Origin: Butyricicoccus_A sp963601915
GTDB taxonomy: Bacteria; Bacillota; Clostridia; Oscillospirales; Butyricicoccaceae
Assembly: GCA_963601915.1 (NCBI GenBank)
Contig: CAVCGL010000003.1
Span: 1 to 64,000, forward strand
Direction of reading: 5' to 3'
Length of the DNA: 64,000 bases
In this document: one piece after another, positions 47,902 to 56,054 of the stretch
Position numbering within the stretch: position 1 is the stretch's first letter
Layout of the letters: each line of letters starts with the position of its first letter
Notes under the pieces: model-generated
What the model saw: the letters and a program-made list of their open reading frames with translations, nothing else
Told to the model about the DNA's origin: nothing
The model's database searches: none
Translations under genes and position numbers: made by a program

Positions 47902-48420
47902 TCATTTTATCAATGCGACAGCTTTATCTAAACGAACATCAGATTTTATTTCGTTTAGAACGTCTTGCATGTTTTGCGAATCTTCACCCAGTGCATCATA
48001 GATAATATTCGTACAAAGGTAAATAAATTGTCCCGTTGTATTATCAGAATCGTCTGCATACGCTGCATAATCCATGGGAAGATCACGTATGGAACAATAT
48101 TCACCAAGCAACAATAACACATCCGGCTCAGCATACGCTGATATATCATCATACACGATATTATATTGATTGAGTAATATACCCTGATGTACAAGAAATT
48201 TGTCACGTATCCCGTTAAAAATCACGGTATCTTCACGATTTATCCGATCCCCACACAAATCCATTCCGATTTGCATGGTGTTATATAATTCCGCGCGATA
48301 ACTCTCCAATTGCTGCTTGCTTTTCCAATTTGGCAAGATAATAACCGTATATACGATCATAAGCAATAGCGCGAAACTCAACAGAATACTAAAGAACCAT
48401 GATTTTTTTGGAAACTTCAT
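47902..48420 (-). CDS. Membrane-anchored hypothetical protein of the ABC-type operon
   Basis: A 172-residue protein with one N-terminal membrane helix (FFSILLSFALLLMIVYTVIIL) after a basic start, then an extracytoplasmic soluble domain of about 140 residues rich in Asp, Tyr and Leu (RAELYNTMQIGMDLCGDRINREDTV..., LLLLGEYCSIRDLPMDYAAYADD). No motif is recognised. ATG 48420 (MKFPKKSW) lies eight bases after GAGG and is preferred to the ATG two codons upstream. Last gene of the operon, 28 bases after the ATPase. It may be a periplasm-facing accessory subunit of the transporter. Confidence 0.65.
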   Translation of the reverse strand: MKFPKKSWFFSILLSFALLLMIVYTVIILPNWKSKQQLESYRAELYNTMQIGMDLCGDRINREDTVIFNGIRDKFLVHQGILLNQYNIVYDDISAYAEPDVLLLLGEYCSIRDLPMDYAAYADDSDNTTGQFIYLCTNIIYDALGEDSQNMQDVLNEIKSDVRLDKAVALIK

Positions 48421-48448
48421 ATCCATTACCTCGTGCGCTCATGTGTTC

Positions 48449-49084
48449 TCATTTCTGAAACACTGCCGTTCCATTTTCCACATGGAGCACAGAAGTCGCA
48501 AACGTTTGAATTTCCTCTGCGCTGTGTGAAGCAAACAGCAGCGTCTTGCTCGGATCATCTATGTATTCCTGAAAGATGCTGTGTGCGATGTCGATGCCAT
48601 CTCGATCCAAAGCATTGAGCGGTTCATCCATAATCAAAATGTCCGGTTGTTCCATCACAGCCTGCGCAATACGCAAGCGCTGAATCATACCCTGTGAATA
48701 TGTGCGAACCTTTTTGTCCTTTGCTTCTGTGAGCTTTACACGATCCAAAATCTGCAAGATCTGTTCTTTTCCAATCTTGCGATTGATTTCCGCCAGCATC
48801 ATCAGATTTTCATAGCCTGTTGCGCTGTTCATAAACTGCGGGGCATTGATAAATACACCCGCATTTTGGATAAAATCAACATCTTTTCCAATCACATTCC
48901 CATCCACGGTAATTGTTCCGCTGTCAGGGCGAGAAAATCCCGTGATGAGTTTTAACAGCACACTTTTGCCGCTACCATTATAGCCCGTGACAGCAACCGA
49001 TGCGCCCGTTGGAATTTCCAAACTCAAATCGCGAAAAATCACGTTATTCTTATACGCCTTCGCTACATGTTCTAGCCGAATCAT
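48449..49084 (-). CDS. ABC transporter ATP-binding protein
   Basis: A 211-residue nucleotide-binding subunit. Walker A is GYNGSGKSVLLK near residue 34, the Q-loop region follows, the signature is YSQGMIQRLRIAQA, Walker B is ILIMDEPLNALD, and the switch His is in LLFASHSAEEI. The YSQGM signature and short length are typical of bacitracin/lantibiotic-immunity-type exporters (BcrA, YxlF-like). It is encoded 13 bases after a membrane component and powers the four membrane proteins upstream. Substrate unknown. Confidence 0.93.
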   Translation of the reverse strand: MIRLEHVAKAYKNNVIFRDLSLEIPTGASVAVTGYNGSGKSVLLKLITGFSRPDSGTITVDGNVIGKDVDFIQNAGVFINAPQFMNSATGYENLMMLAEINRKIGKEQILQILDRVKLTEAKDKKVRTYSQGMIQRLRIAQAVMEQPDILIMDEPLNALDRDGIDIAHSIFQEYIDDPSKTLLFASHSAEEIQTFATSVLHVENGTAVFQK

Positions 49085-49097
49085 ATACTTTCCTCCT

Positions 49098-49813
49098 TTA
49101 TATTTTCAACGGACGCCGTGTTCCATAGATGAGAAGCGCAGTCTGCACAACAACAAACACAAGGATAGCCATCAATTGCTGCGGCCAACTGCCAATCGCC
49201 AGCATGGCCGACTGCTGCTGCAACAGGTCAATCGAAAACAAAACCACCGTGACAACAACGAGAATCCCGATGATACCGGCACGGGAAATGGTCTGAGAGA
49301 ACACCTCTGCAAACACAATCAGCATCCCTAAAAAGACAAACAGCTTGACCCACAGCAGGATATACACGACAGGAAAATTTTCATACGGCACAAATTTTAC
49401 CGATCCCAATCCGTGCCTAGCTGTACCTACCGCATTGGCGACAAAGACGCAAATCATCGGCACGACGGATGCAAACGCAACATATTTGCCATTCCGCCGC
49501 ATGGTATGCTTCCAATAGCTGCGCTCTGAGCCAAACCGTAAAATCGAAAGCGTGCGAAATCCTTCTGGATAGGCATAACAATTGCTATACACAAAGATAC
49601 CGGCAAGAATCAGCATCGCAAGATAGCAGTAGGAAAACGAATTCCATTGACTACCGTAGCCACAGGCGTACATCTGTGCCGGATTGCTCAAAACAAGCGC
49701 ATAGGCATCGTGTACACTGTATGCGGATTGACGCAGCATAGGGGATTGGGCAACCTGGCTGGCAGACAGAATACTAATCAGCGCGATTACCAATGCATAT
49801 ATTTTTTGCTCAT
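49098..49813 (-). CDS. ABC-type membrane component 4, apparent start-proximal frameshift
   Basis: A polytopic protein of about 238 residues with six predicted helices (for example ALVIALISILSASQVA, YCYLAMLILAGIFVYSNCYAY, GIIGILVVVTVVLFSIDLL) and a basic C-terminus TRRPLKI. ATG 49813 overlaps the stop of the upstream gene (ATGA) and follows GGAGG, which marks it as the true start. It is however one base out of frame with the rest: six A (minus strand) at 49802-49807 would need seven, giving MSKKIYALVIAL. As read, the conserved frame has no supported start. Sequencing indel, slippage, or a broken gene are all possible. Confidence 0.7.
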
Positions 49814-50562
49814 GTCTTTTCCTCCGAAAGATACTCTTTCTTCGGTCTGCGGCACAGGTATGCCAGTCCGGCAAAGCACAGGGCATACGTCAGCACGACG
49901 CGTATCCATCCGCCCTCTGGCAGTCCGTCATAGACCGGAAACGAAAACGGGCTAATCTGCTGAATCCATGTGCCCTGTTGGACGCCGCTGGCAACGAAAA
50001 ACAACATCGGAATCGCCTGTGTCACGATATAATGCTTCGCAAAAACAGCTTTGGTCTGATACAGGCAAAGCATCGCTGTGCACAACAGCATATGTACGAT
50101 ATATACTACAAACGGCACCAAATAAAATTGCCCCGTGATAAAATACCGCTCTGCCAGTCCTGTCAGCAAGGCCGTTCGCTCCACCACAAACAGCAGAGCA
50201 GAAGCCATCGCCCCAAATACCGTGCTGAATGCCATCAAACGACAAAATGTCCGCTTGCGATATGCCTTCCATGTCGGATAGCGTGTCAGCTGAATCGGTG
50301 TGCGCAGCTGAACCAAATTCTGTGCTGCCATCATTACGACAAACGAAAAGGCAACAAAGCCATAGGTCTGAAATGCATTGACCAGCATTGTGTCGCTGCC
50401 GGATGCCGTCCACTGAGGCTTCGGTGTCTCCACACGCTGTTGCACCGTTGTTATCACGGCATCGGGAAGCGGCTTGAGTTCTTGATCTGCTTGAATCACA
50501 CCGAGTACGACAAGTACAGCCAGCAACAGCAGCAATTGCTTCCATTGTGTTTTCCAACGCAT
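49810..50562 (-). CDS. ABC-type membrane component 3
   Basis: A 250-residue protein: one N-terminal helix (LLLLLAVLVVLGVIQA), an extracytoplasmic loop of about 35 residues, then five hydrophobic helices (VAFSFVVMMAAQNLVQL, FSTVFGAMASALLFVVE, LVPFVVYIVHMLLCTAMLCLY and others) and a charged tail KKEYLSEEKT. The layout resembles the permease partners of BcrA-type ABC exporters. AGGAGG precedes the ATG. Its last codons overlap the next start (ATGA). No substrate can be named. Confidence 0.75.
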   Translation of the reverse strand: MRWKTQWKQLLLLLAVLVVLGVIQADQELKPLPDAVITTVQQRVETPKPQWTASGSDTMLVNAFQTYGFVAFSFVVMMAAQNLVQLRTPIQLTRYPTWKAYRKRTFCRLMAFSTVFGAMASALLFVVERTALLTGLAERYFITGQFYLVPFVVYIVHMLLCTAMLCLYQTKAVFAKHYIVTQAIPMLFFVASGVQQGTWIQQISPFSFPVYDGLPEGGWIRVVLTYALCFAGLAYLCRRPKKEYLSEEKT

Positions 50563-50580
50563 ACGCTTCCCTCCTCTCAG

Positions 50581-51444
50581 TCACGCTCTGCGCCTGCGCA
50601 TCCCGTACCAAATCATCGCAACAGACGGAAGGATAACAATCGCCATGGCTCCCACAACACCCCAGATGCCGTGCGTAGTATGTCCATATCCCCAATACTC
50701 CGGCGAGCTCGGCCACAACAAATTTTCCGGAGAAAACAGCGGCAGCGGCCATTTATCGTCGGCCACTCCTTGCGAGAACAGCGAAGTGGCAACCAGATTG
50801 TAAATCGTAGGCACCAACAAGTAAATATATACTTTATTGATTAGATAAGAAACCGCTATCGTCAAAAGTGAAAACATTATCGGCAGCAGAAAATATCTAA
50901 AAACACCTAATACCAGCACATATAGATATGGATGTACTGCCGCATTGAGATTCCAGCCCCAGTCATTCATAAATACATTCAAGCAATTGTTCGCATCGTA
51001 TATACTGGTACACCAAATACGCATAGCCAACATGGTTGCCAAATATGCACAGAACACGGTGCATCCAGCAAGGACTGTAGCCCGTATAACCCATAGCCGT
51101 TCGGTCCTTCTAGGATGCTTCATACGCGGCATGGCAAATGGTAAAAAGTGGTCTCGCATCTGAATAAACGGGAGCACTGCCAAGGAAGACAGTATCGGTA
51201 TCAGATGCCGTCCATACGAAGCATACCATTCCATGGCGTTTACAAATGAAATTTTCAGACGCATGTACGCAACAACCCATGGATCTTCTCCTAAAATAGC
51301 GTTGTTTATTCCGTCCATATGTCTCCAAAATTTTGGAAGCATTCCCGTATCAAATCCAATCATCAAGAACGTAATGACAGGAACCAACAGTATTACCGAA
51401 ATATTGTACCCATTGAAAATACTTTTTTTATTTCGTAATGTCAT
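50581..51444 (-). CDS. ABC-type membrane component 2, tandem paralogue
   Basis: A 287-residue protein with about six helices and a long first extracytoplasmic loop. It is a paralogue of the next gene at 51476: both share HLIPILSSLAVLPFIQMRD, YLATML and an identical C-terminal stretch of more than 45 residues ending MIWYGMRRRRA, where the DNA is also nearly identical. ATG 51444 follows AGAGGTG. It overlaps nothing and is spaced 18 bases before component 3. Likely a permease-like subunit of the same exporter. Confidence 0.75.
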   Translation of the reverse strand: MTLRNKKSIFNGYNISVILLVPVITFLMIGFDTGMLPKFWRHMDGINNAILGEDPWVVAYMRLKISFVNAMEWYASYGRHLIPILSSLAVLPFIQMRDHFLPFAMPRMKHPRRTERLWVIRATVLAGCTVFCAYLATMLAMRIWCTSIYDANNCLNVFMNDWGWNLNAAVHPYLYVLVLGVFRYFLLPIMFSLLTIAVSYLINKVYIYLLVPTIYNLVATSLFSQGVADDKWPLPLFSPENLLWPSSPEYWGYGHTTHGIWGVVGAMAIVILPSVAMIWYGMRRRRA

Positions 51445-51475
51445 TTGTATATCACCTCTTTGGGTATATTTCCAG

Positions 51476-52333
51476 TCATGCTCTGCGCCTGCGCATCCCG
51501 TACCAAATCATCGCAACAGACGGAAGGATAACAATCGCCATGGCTCCAACAACGCCCCAGATGCCGTGTGTGGTATGCCCATGCCCCCAATACTCCGGCG
51601 AACTCGGCCACAACAAATTTTCCGGAGAAAACAGCGGCAACGGCCATTTATCTTTATACAGACCTTGCGAGAAAAGCGAACTGGCAATCAAACCGTAAAT
51701 CGTAGGCACCAATAAGTAAATATATACTTTATTGATTAGATACGAAATTGCTATCGTCAGAAGAGAAAACATCATCGGAAGCAAAAAGCACCGCAGCACG
51801 CCTAATGCCAACAAATATATATATGGATGAGTCGATGCACTGAGGTTCCAGCCCCACCAAGTAAACACATCAAAACAATTATTGGCATCATATGTATTGA
51901 CACACCACAGACGCATGACCAACATCGTCGCCAAATACGCACCGTACATCACACAGCCTGCCCAAAATACCGATTGAACAATCCAGATCCGTTCCATTTT
52001 CCTTGTATCTTCCATGCGAACAGACGCAAATGGTAAAAAGCGGTCTCGCATTTGAATAAATGGGAGAACCGCCAACGAAGATAGGATAGGAATCAAATGT
52101 CTAATTGATGCAAATTGCCACTCCATGGCATCGACATAAGAAATCAAATATCTCATATGAGAAACTATCCATAAATCATCTCCCGCGGCAGATTCTCCAG
52201 GATTCACTTCTTTCAAAATATTTGGCAGCATTCCGCTCTCAAATCCCATAAACAGGAACGTGACCACAGGCAATGCTAGAATTACACTTATCGTATATAT
52301 ATTAAAAATCTGTTTTTTCCAGCGTAATTTCAT
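51476..52333 (-). CDS. ABC-type membrane component 1, tandem paralogue
   Basis: A 285-residue polytopic protein, first gene of the operon and paralogue of the gene at 50581. It begins MKLRWKKQIFNIYTISVILALPVVTFLF and has YASSIRHLIPILSSLAVLPFIQMRDRFLPFA-like central helices and GIWGVVGAMAIVILPSVAMIW at the end. N-terminal and loop regions differ from the copy (about half identical by eye) while the 3' ends are almost the same in DNA, which suggests duplication followed by gene conversion. A possible short leader frame (52369-52395) and a near-consensus promoter (52445-52473) precede it. Confidence 0.75.
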   Translation of the reverse strand: MKLRWKKQIFNIYTISVILALPVVTFLFMGFESGMLPNILKEVNPGESAAGDDLWIVSHMRYLISYVDAMEWQFASIRHLIPILSSLAVLPFIQMRDRFLPFASVRMEDTRKMERIWIVQSVFWAGCVMYGAYLATMLVMRLWCVNTYDANNCFDVFTWWGWNLSASTHPYIYLLALGVLRCFLLPMMFSLLTIAISYLINKVYIYLLVPTIYGLIASSLFSQGLYKDKWPLPLFSPENLLWPSSPEYWGHGHTTHGIWGVVGAMAIVILPSVAMIWYGMRRRRA

Positions 52334-52368
52334 AATATGTCATCATCTCTATGAAACCAGAAGGTGGA

Positions 52369-52395
52369 TTAACGTTTACGCCATATCTGCTTCAT
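52369..52395 (-). CDS. Possible eight-codon leader peptide of the ABC-type operon
   Basis: After a GGAGCGGAG stretch an ATG opens MKQIWRKR and stops, 36 bases before the first operon gene. The ribosome site is good, but such a short frame may be chance. Confidence 0.25.
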   Translation of the reverse strand: MKQIWRKR

Positions 52396-52444
52396 TGGAC
52401 TCCGCTCCATTCTTTATGCGAGAAGGTGTTTGTCTGTTTTGTAC

Positions 52445-52473
52445 ATTATAACATAGGCTATCCCCAAATTCAA
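52445..52473 (-). promoter_or_regulatory. Promoter of the six-gene ABC-type operon
   Basis: TTGAAT (52473-52468), 17-base spacer, TATAAT (52450-52445) on the minus strand. Confidence 0.75.
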
Positions 52474-52558
52474 TTGTAAATGTTACACAAGATATATCAC
52501 ATTGTTTTGTTAACGCTGCTTAATTTCCATAACTTACCAAAAAGTCTCTTGTTATCTG

Positions 52559-53611
52559 CTATGAACTGCTCATAGTATGCACTTTTAGAAACAGCCCGCC
52601 TGCCGCGAGGACAACGACCGGCAGGAATAAAATCTGATACCATTGCTGTGACATTCCAAATGCTTGATTGCTGCCTGCGCATAAAATGCAAATGGCACCG
52701 GTCAATATGACACCGAGCCACACAGCGCGTGATTTTCTGCATGTGCTTCCCGCCTGCACACATCCAGCAAAAAACGATAAAATCAAGGCCGCGCGCGCCA
52801 CCGTGCACACGAGCAGACTGCCGGAAATCAGGACTTCTCCGCGCTGAAACGCCTCGCCAAACGACAGCACACTTGCCGCTGTATACGACGGATACAGCAC
52901 CCCGCGCGCGCCCGCCTCCCCGAGCAGGCAAATGTTGCGCAGATACAGCACACTGAGCAAAATCCCCGCCAGCACACAAGCCCGCAGCAAACCATTCCGA
53001 ATGCGTGTTCCTTGTCCGCCGAGCACAGCCGCCGCATAAAAGACCTCGCCAAACGGCACAGACAGCAGCAAATACACGCGTTTGGGTAAATCCTTCACGC
53101 CGCCCGACAATACCGGACGCAGTTCATAAACATGCAGCTGTTTCCAGCTGAGCACCAACGAGACAAGCAGCGCCAGCACAACCAGCCACACCATGGGCTG
53201 CATCCACAAAACCAATGGCTGCACGCCTCGATGCGCCGCCGCTGCCGCACACACGAGCAGCGCCGCCGTCAGCAGCCACACCGGCCATATCCCGCCGGAT
53301 ACCGTCCGAAGGAAAATCACGCCGCTGAGCACCGTCATGCACAGCGACCACAGAGAAATCGCTGCCAGCACCCACACATACAGCGTGCCGCCCCTCGCGC
53401 CAAACGCCGCGCGCGGCAGCTGAAACCAATCGCCCTGTGGCATCCGTTCACAGGCCAAGCAGCACAGCGCGGCAACCGGCAGGCTGCACAATCCGGCCAG
53501 CAAAAGAGCAATCCAGCCATCTCGCCCGTCCTGTGCCGTCATGGTCAGCGACCAGCCGCTGAGCACAACGAGAAGCAGGCATGTCACCTGTCGGCTGCTG
53601 ATGGGTTTCAT
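52559..53611 (-). CDS. Spore germinant receptor B subunit (GerAB type)
   Basis: Inner-membrane component of the germinant receptor, member of the amino acid/polyamine/organocation transporter superfamily. The 350-residue protein begins MKPISSRQVTCLLLVVLSGW and has ten hydrophobic helices typical of GerAB, including VYLLLSVPFGEVFYAAAVLGG near residue 185 and LISGSLLVCTVARAALILSFFAG. ATG 53611 overlaps the stop of the C-subunit gene (ATGA). Last gene of the ger cluster; no clear terminator follows. Confidence 0.88.
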   Translation of the reverse strand: MKPISSRQVTCLLLVVLSGWSLTMTAQDGRDGWIALLLAGLCSLPVAALCCLACERMPQGDWFQLPRAAFGARGGTLYVWVLAAISLWSLCMTVLSGVIFLRTVSGGIWPVWLLTAALLVCAAAAAHRGVQPLVLWMQPMVWLVVLALLVSLVLSWKQLHVYELRPVLSGGVKDLPKRVYLLLSVPFGEVFYAAAVLGGQGTRIRNGLLRACVLAGILLSVLYLRNICLLGEAGARGVLYPSYTAASVLSFGEAFQRGEVLISGSLLVCTVARAALILSFFAGCVQAGSTCRKSRAVWLGVILTGAICILCAGSNQAFGMSQQWYQILFLPVVVLAAGGLFLKVHTMSSS

Positions 53612-54585
53612 TGATTTCCTCCTTCTGTACTCTGCGCGGCAGTCATCGTCACAGACACGTTGACAGGCACCGTGCGCCATGCCTGTCCGCTCAGTCGTCC
53701 GATGCCCAGTGCATCACAATCGGCTTGCTTGAGCCGCTCGATCACGCGTGTGCACTGCTCCTGCGCGACCCGCGCCGCGCGCTGGAGCTGATTTTCCCTG
53801 TCGCAGGCGGCTTGTGCGCGAAGCCGAATTTCCCACGCATCTCGCCCCTGCACGAGCTGCACGCGCATCTTCCGAAGCGCAATCGGCTCCCCGTCATCAT
53901 ACAGCACCGCCTGTTCTCCGCTGTGAAGCAGCAGAGCCAACACGGCGGTCTGTTCCTGATTCAGCCATCCTGTGCACGTCTCGCCGGAAAACAGCGCGCA
54001 TCCGTCCAGCTGCACCTGCTCTCCTTGGATGGAAACCGCCGGAAGCACCGGATCTATCCCCTGTGTTTCCAGCGCATTGTACACGCGATACAGCGGCATA
54101 TCCGGCATTTGCGACTGCTGAACAGCATAAGACAGGCTGTCTCCCACAGAAAAGCCAATCGGCTCCCCGCTGATGGATGCACAGGAAAAAATCTCGTCTG
54201 CCTGCTCGTCCCGCACCACACACAGCCGCACAGAGGGACGCACGGCGCTGTCCGCGTGCAACTGCCGCACACAGGAGCGAATGCCGGTTTCCAGCACGGT
54301 ATCGTCGAAAAACAGCACGCGCGCATGGCTCCAATACAATTGGGTATCCAAGCCTGCCCCGGTGTTGTCTATCGCCTGTTCCATCGTCTGTGCGCTGCCG
54401 GATACCTGTTTGGATGCCGGTACGGCACTGTCTGCATCGGGCACCGCAAGCTCTGCCGTCAGCTGATACCGCTGCCCGCTCTTCGACACAGCCCCTGCGG
54501 TCACGGCAGACAAATCTCCTGCATCCTTCCAGCTGCATCCGGATAGCAGAAAGCACAGCAGCAAAGCCGCGCCCACGCGTCTCAT
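53608..54585 (-). CDS. Spore germinant receptor C subunit (GerAC type) lipoprotein
   Basis: Lipid-anchored receptor subunit at the spore inner membrane. The 325-residue protein has a lipoprotein signal (LLLCFLLSGCSW, Cys near residue 17) and the GerAC pattern: YQLTAELAVP, a middle Arg/Asp-rich section, and SIQGEQVQLDGCALFSGETCTGWLNQEQT, the conserved GxAVF...G-L segment. ATG 54585 overlaps the stop of gerAA (ATGA); further upstream codons lie inside gerAA and have no ribosome site. The order A-C-B, not A-B-C, is followed here. Confidence 0.88.
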   Translation of the reverse strand: MRRVGAALLLCFLLSGCSWKDAGDLSAVTAGAVSKSGQRYQLTAELAVPDADSAVPASKQVSGSAQTMEQAIDNTGAGLDTQLYWSHARVLFFDDTVLETGIRSCVRQLHADSAVRPSVRLCVVRDEQADEIFSCASISGEPIGFSVGDSLSYAVQQSQMPDMPLYRVYNALETQGIDPVLPAVSIQGEQVQLDGCALFSGETCTGWLNQEQTAVLALLLHSGEQAVLYDDGEPIALRKMRVQLVQGRDAWEIRLRAQAACDRENQLQRAARVAQEQCTRVIERLKQADCDALGIGRLSGQAWRTVPVNVSVTMTAAQSTEGGNQ

Positions 54586-56054
54586 CGGCGCACCCCGCGC
54601 CAACCGGCGAGAAATCGGTGCGTCGGCTTCATCGCAAACCACGGGAATCGGAGCAGCACATCGCGCTGGCTGTGTTTTTCCGCCGCCAGCACATTGGTCA
54701 GATACGGCACACCAAACGATGTCAAACGGCACACATGCGCCACAATGAGACAGGTACCAAACAACACGCCATACAGCCCCAAAATCGCCGCACACACCAG
54801 CAGAAAAAAGCGTAACAGCAGAGTCGCTGTGCGCAGCTTGGGCACGATGAGTGTCGTGACACCGGAAAACGCAATGATAATGACCATTGGTGCAGAGACA
54901 AACCGGGCATCCACCGCAGCTTGTCCGAGCACCAGCCCGCCGACAATCGAAAGCGCTTGTCCAATCGTATCCGGTGTACGCGTACCGGCCTCTTTTAATA
55001 TTTCAAACACCGCCAGCGTACCGACCGCTTCGGTAAATGTCGTAAACGGTACGCCCTGCCGCGCGGCAGAAATGGAGAACAACAGGCGCGTCGGCAGCAT
55101 CTCCTGCTGCCATGTGAGCAGCGCAACATACACCGCCGGAATCGTCAGCGTCAGCACAAAGCCCAACACGCGCAGCCAGCGCGTCAAATTGGTATACAAA
55201 AACGAGATATAGTAATCGTCGTTTGCCTGAAAGGTCTCCTGCAAGATGTGCGGCACCGTCAGCACGACCGGCGTGCCGTCCACAACAATCGCAATGCGTC
55301 CCTCCAGCAGCTTTGCCGCGACAATATCCGGCCGTTCGGTAAATCCCGTCGTCGGAAACGGGGAAAACCGGTCATCTCGAATGATTTCACTGAGATAATT
55401 GGCATCTAAGACGGAATCTAGCGGAATATTCTGCAATCGTTTTTTGACCTCTGCCAGCACGGTCTGATCCGCAACGCCGTCAATATAACACACGCTGACC
55501 GTGGTATGCGTCACAGAGCCGATGTCGGAAAACTCAAAACACAGATTGGGCGTGCGCAGGCGGCGGCGAATGAGTGCCAAATTGCCCATAAATGCCTCGG
55601 TAAAGCCCTCTCGCGGGCCGCGCAGCACCTTTTCGTTGTCCGGCTCATCCGGCCCGCGCTTGGCAAAGCCTTTGGTGTTGACAACCGCCGGTCTGCTGTC
55701 TCCATCCACTAGGACAATCGTGTCGCCGTATAAAAACGCTGCCAGCAGCTTGTCCGGTTCCGGATCGAATGGACAGTCATCAATGTGCAGCACCTCACGA
55801 ATGACATCCGGCATCGGCAGCGGCGCGCCCGTCCACAGGCTCACCGGTTTGACCAAGCTGTCATTGATTGCCTGACTGTTCACCATGCCGTCAAAAAAGA
55901 ACAGCGCCATGCGCAGAGCAGGCTGTCCCCTGCCCTGCACCTCACGACAGATAAACGTATTGTCGTGCACAAACAGCTGCTTCATCCTCGCAATATTTTC
56001 ATCTAAATCGGTTGTGAAGGATAGATTCAATGCAAATACTTCCTTTCCGCTCAC
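54582..56054 (-). CDS. Spore germinant receptor A subunit (GerAA type)
   Basis: Receptor subunit of 490 residues with the cytoplasmic N-terminal domain (about 1-230; FFFDGMVNSQAINDSLVKPV, ADQTVLAEVKKRL), then the conserved GRIAIVVDGTPVVLTVPHILQETFQANDDYY and the membrane part with PAVYVALLTWQQEMLPTRLLFSISAARQGVPFTTFTEAV, GQALSIVGGLVLGQAAVDARFVSAPMVIIIAF. The start is GTG 56054: GGAGGAG lies seven bases upstream and the GTG shares its bases with the TGA of spoIIP (GTGA). The germinant is unknown. Confidence 0.92.
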   Translation of the reverse strand: MSGKEVFALNLSFTTDLDENIARMKQLFVHDNTFICREVQGRGQPALRMALFFFDGMVNSQAINDSLVKPVSLWTGAPLPMPDVIREVLHIDDCPFDPEPDKLLAAFLYGDTIVLVDGDSRPAVVNTKGFAKRGPDEPDNEKVLRGPREGFTEAFMGNLALIRRRLRTPNLCFEFSDIGSVTHTTVSVCYIDGVADQTVLAEVKKRLQNIPLDSVLDANYLSEIIRDDRFSPFPTTGFTERPDIVAAKLLEGRIAIVVDGTPVVLTVPHILQETFQANDDYYISFLYTNLTRWLRVLGFVLTLTIPAVYVALLTWQQEMLPTRLLFSISAARQGVPFTTFTEAVGTLAVFEILKEAGTRTPDTIGQALSIVGGLVLGQAAVDARFVSAPMVIIIAFSGVTTLIVPKLRTATLLLRFFLLVCAAILGLYGVLFGTCLIVAHVCRLTSFGVPYLTNVLAAEKHSQRDVLLRFPWFAMKPTHRFLAGWRGVRR

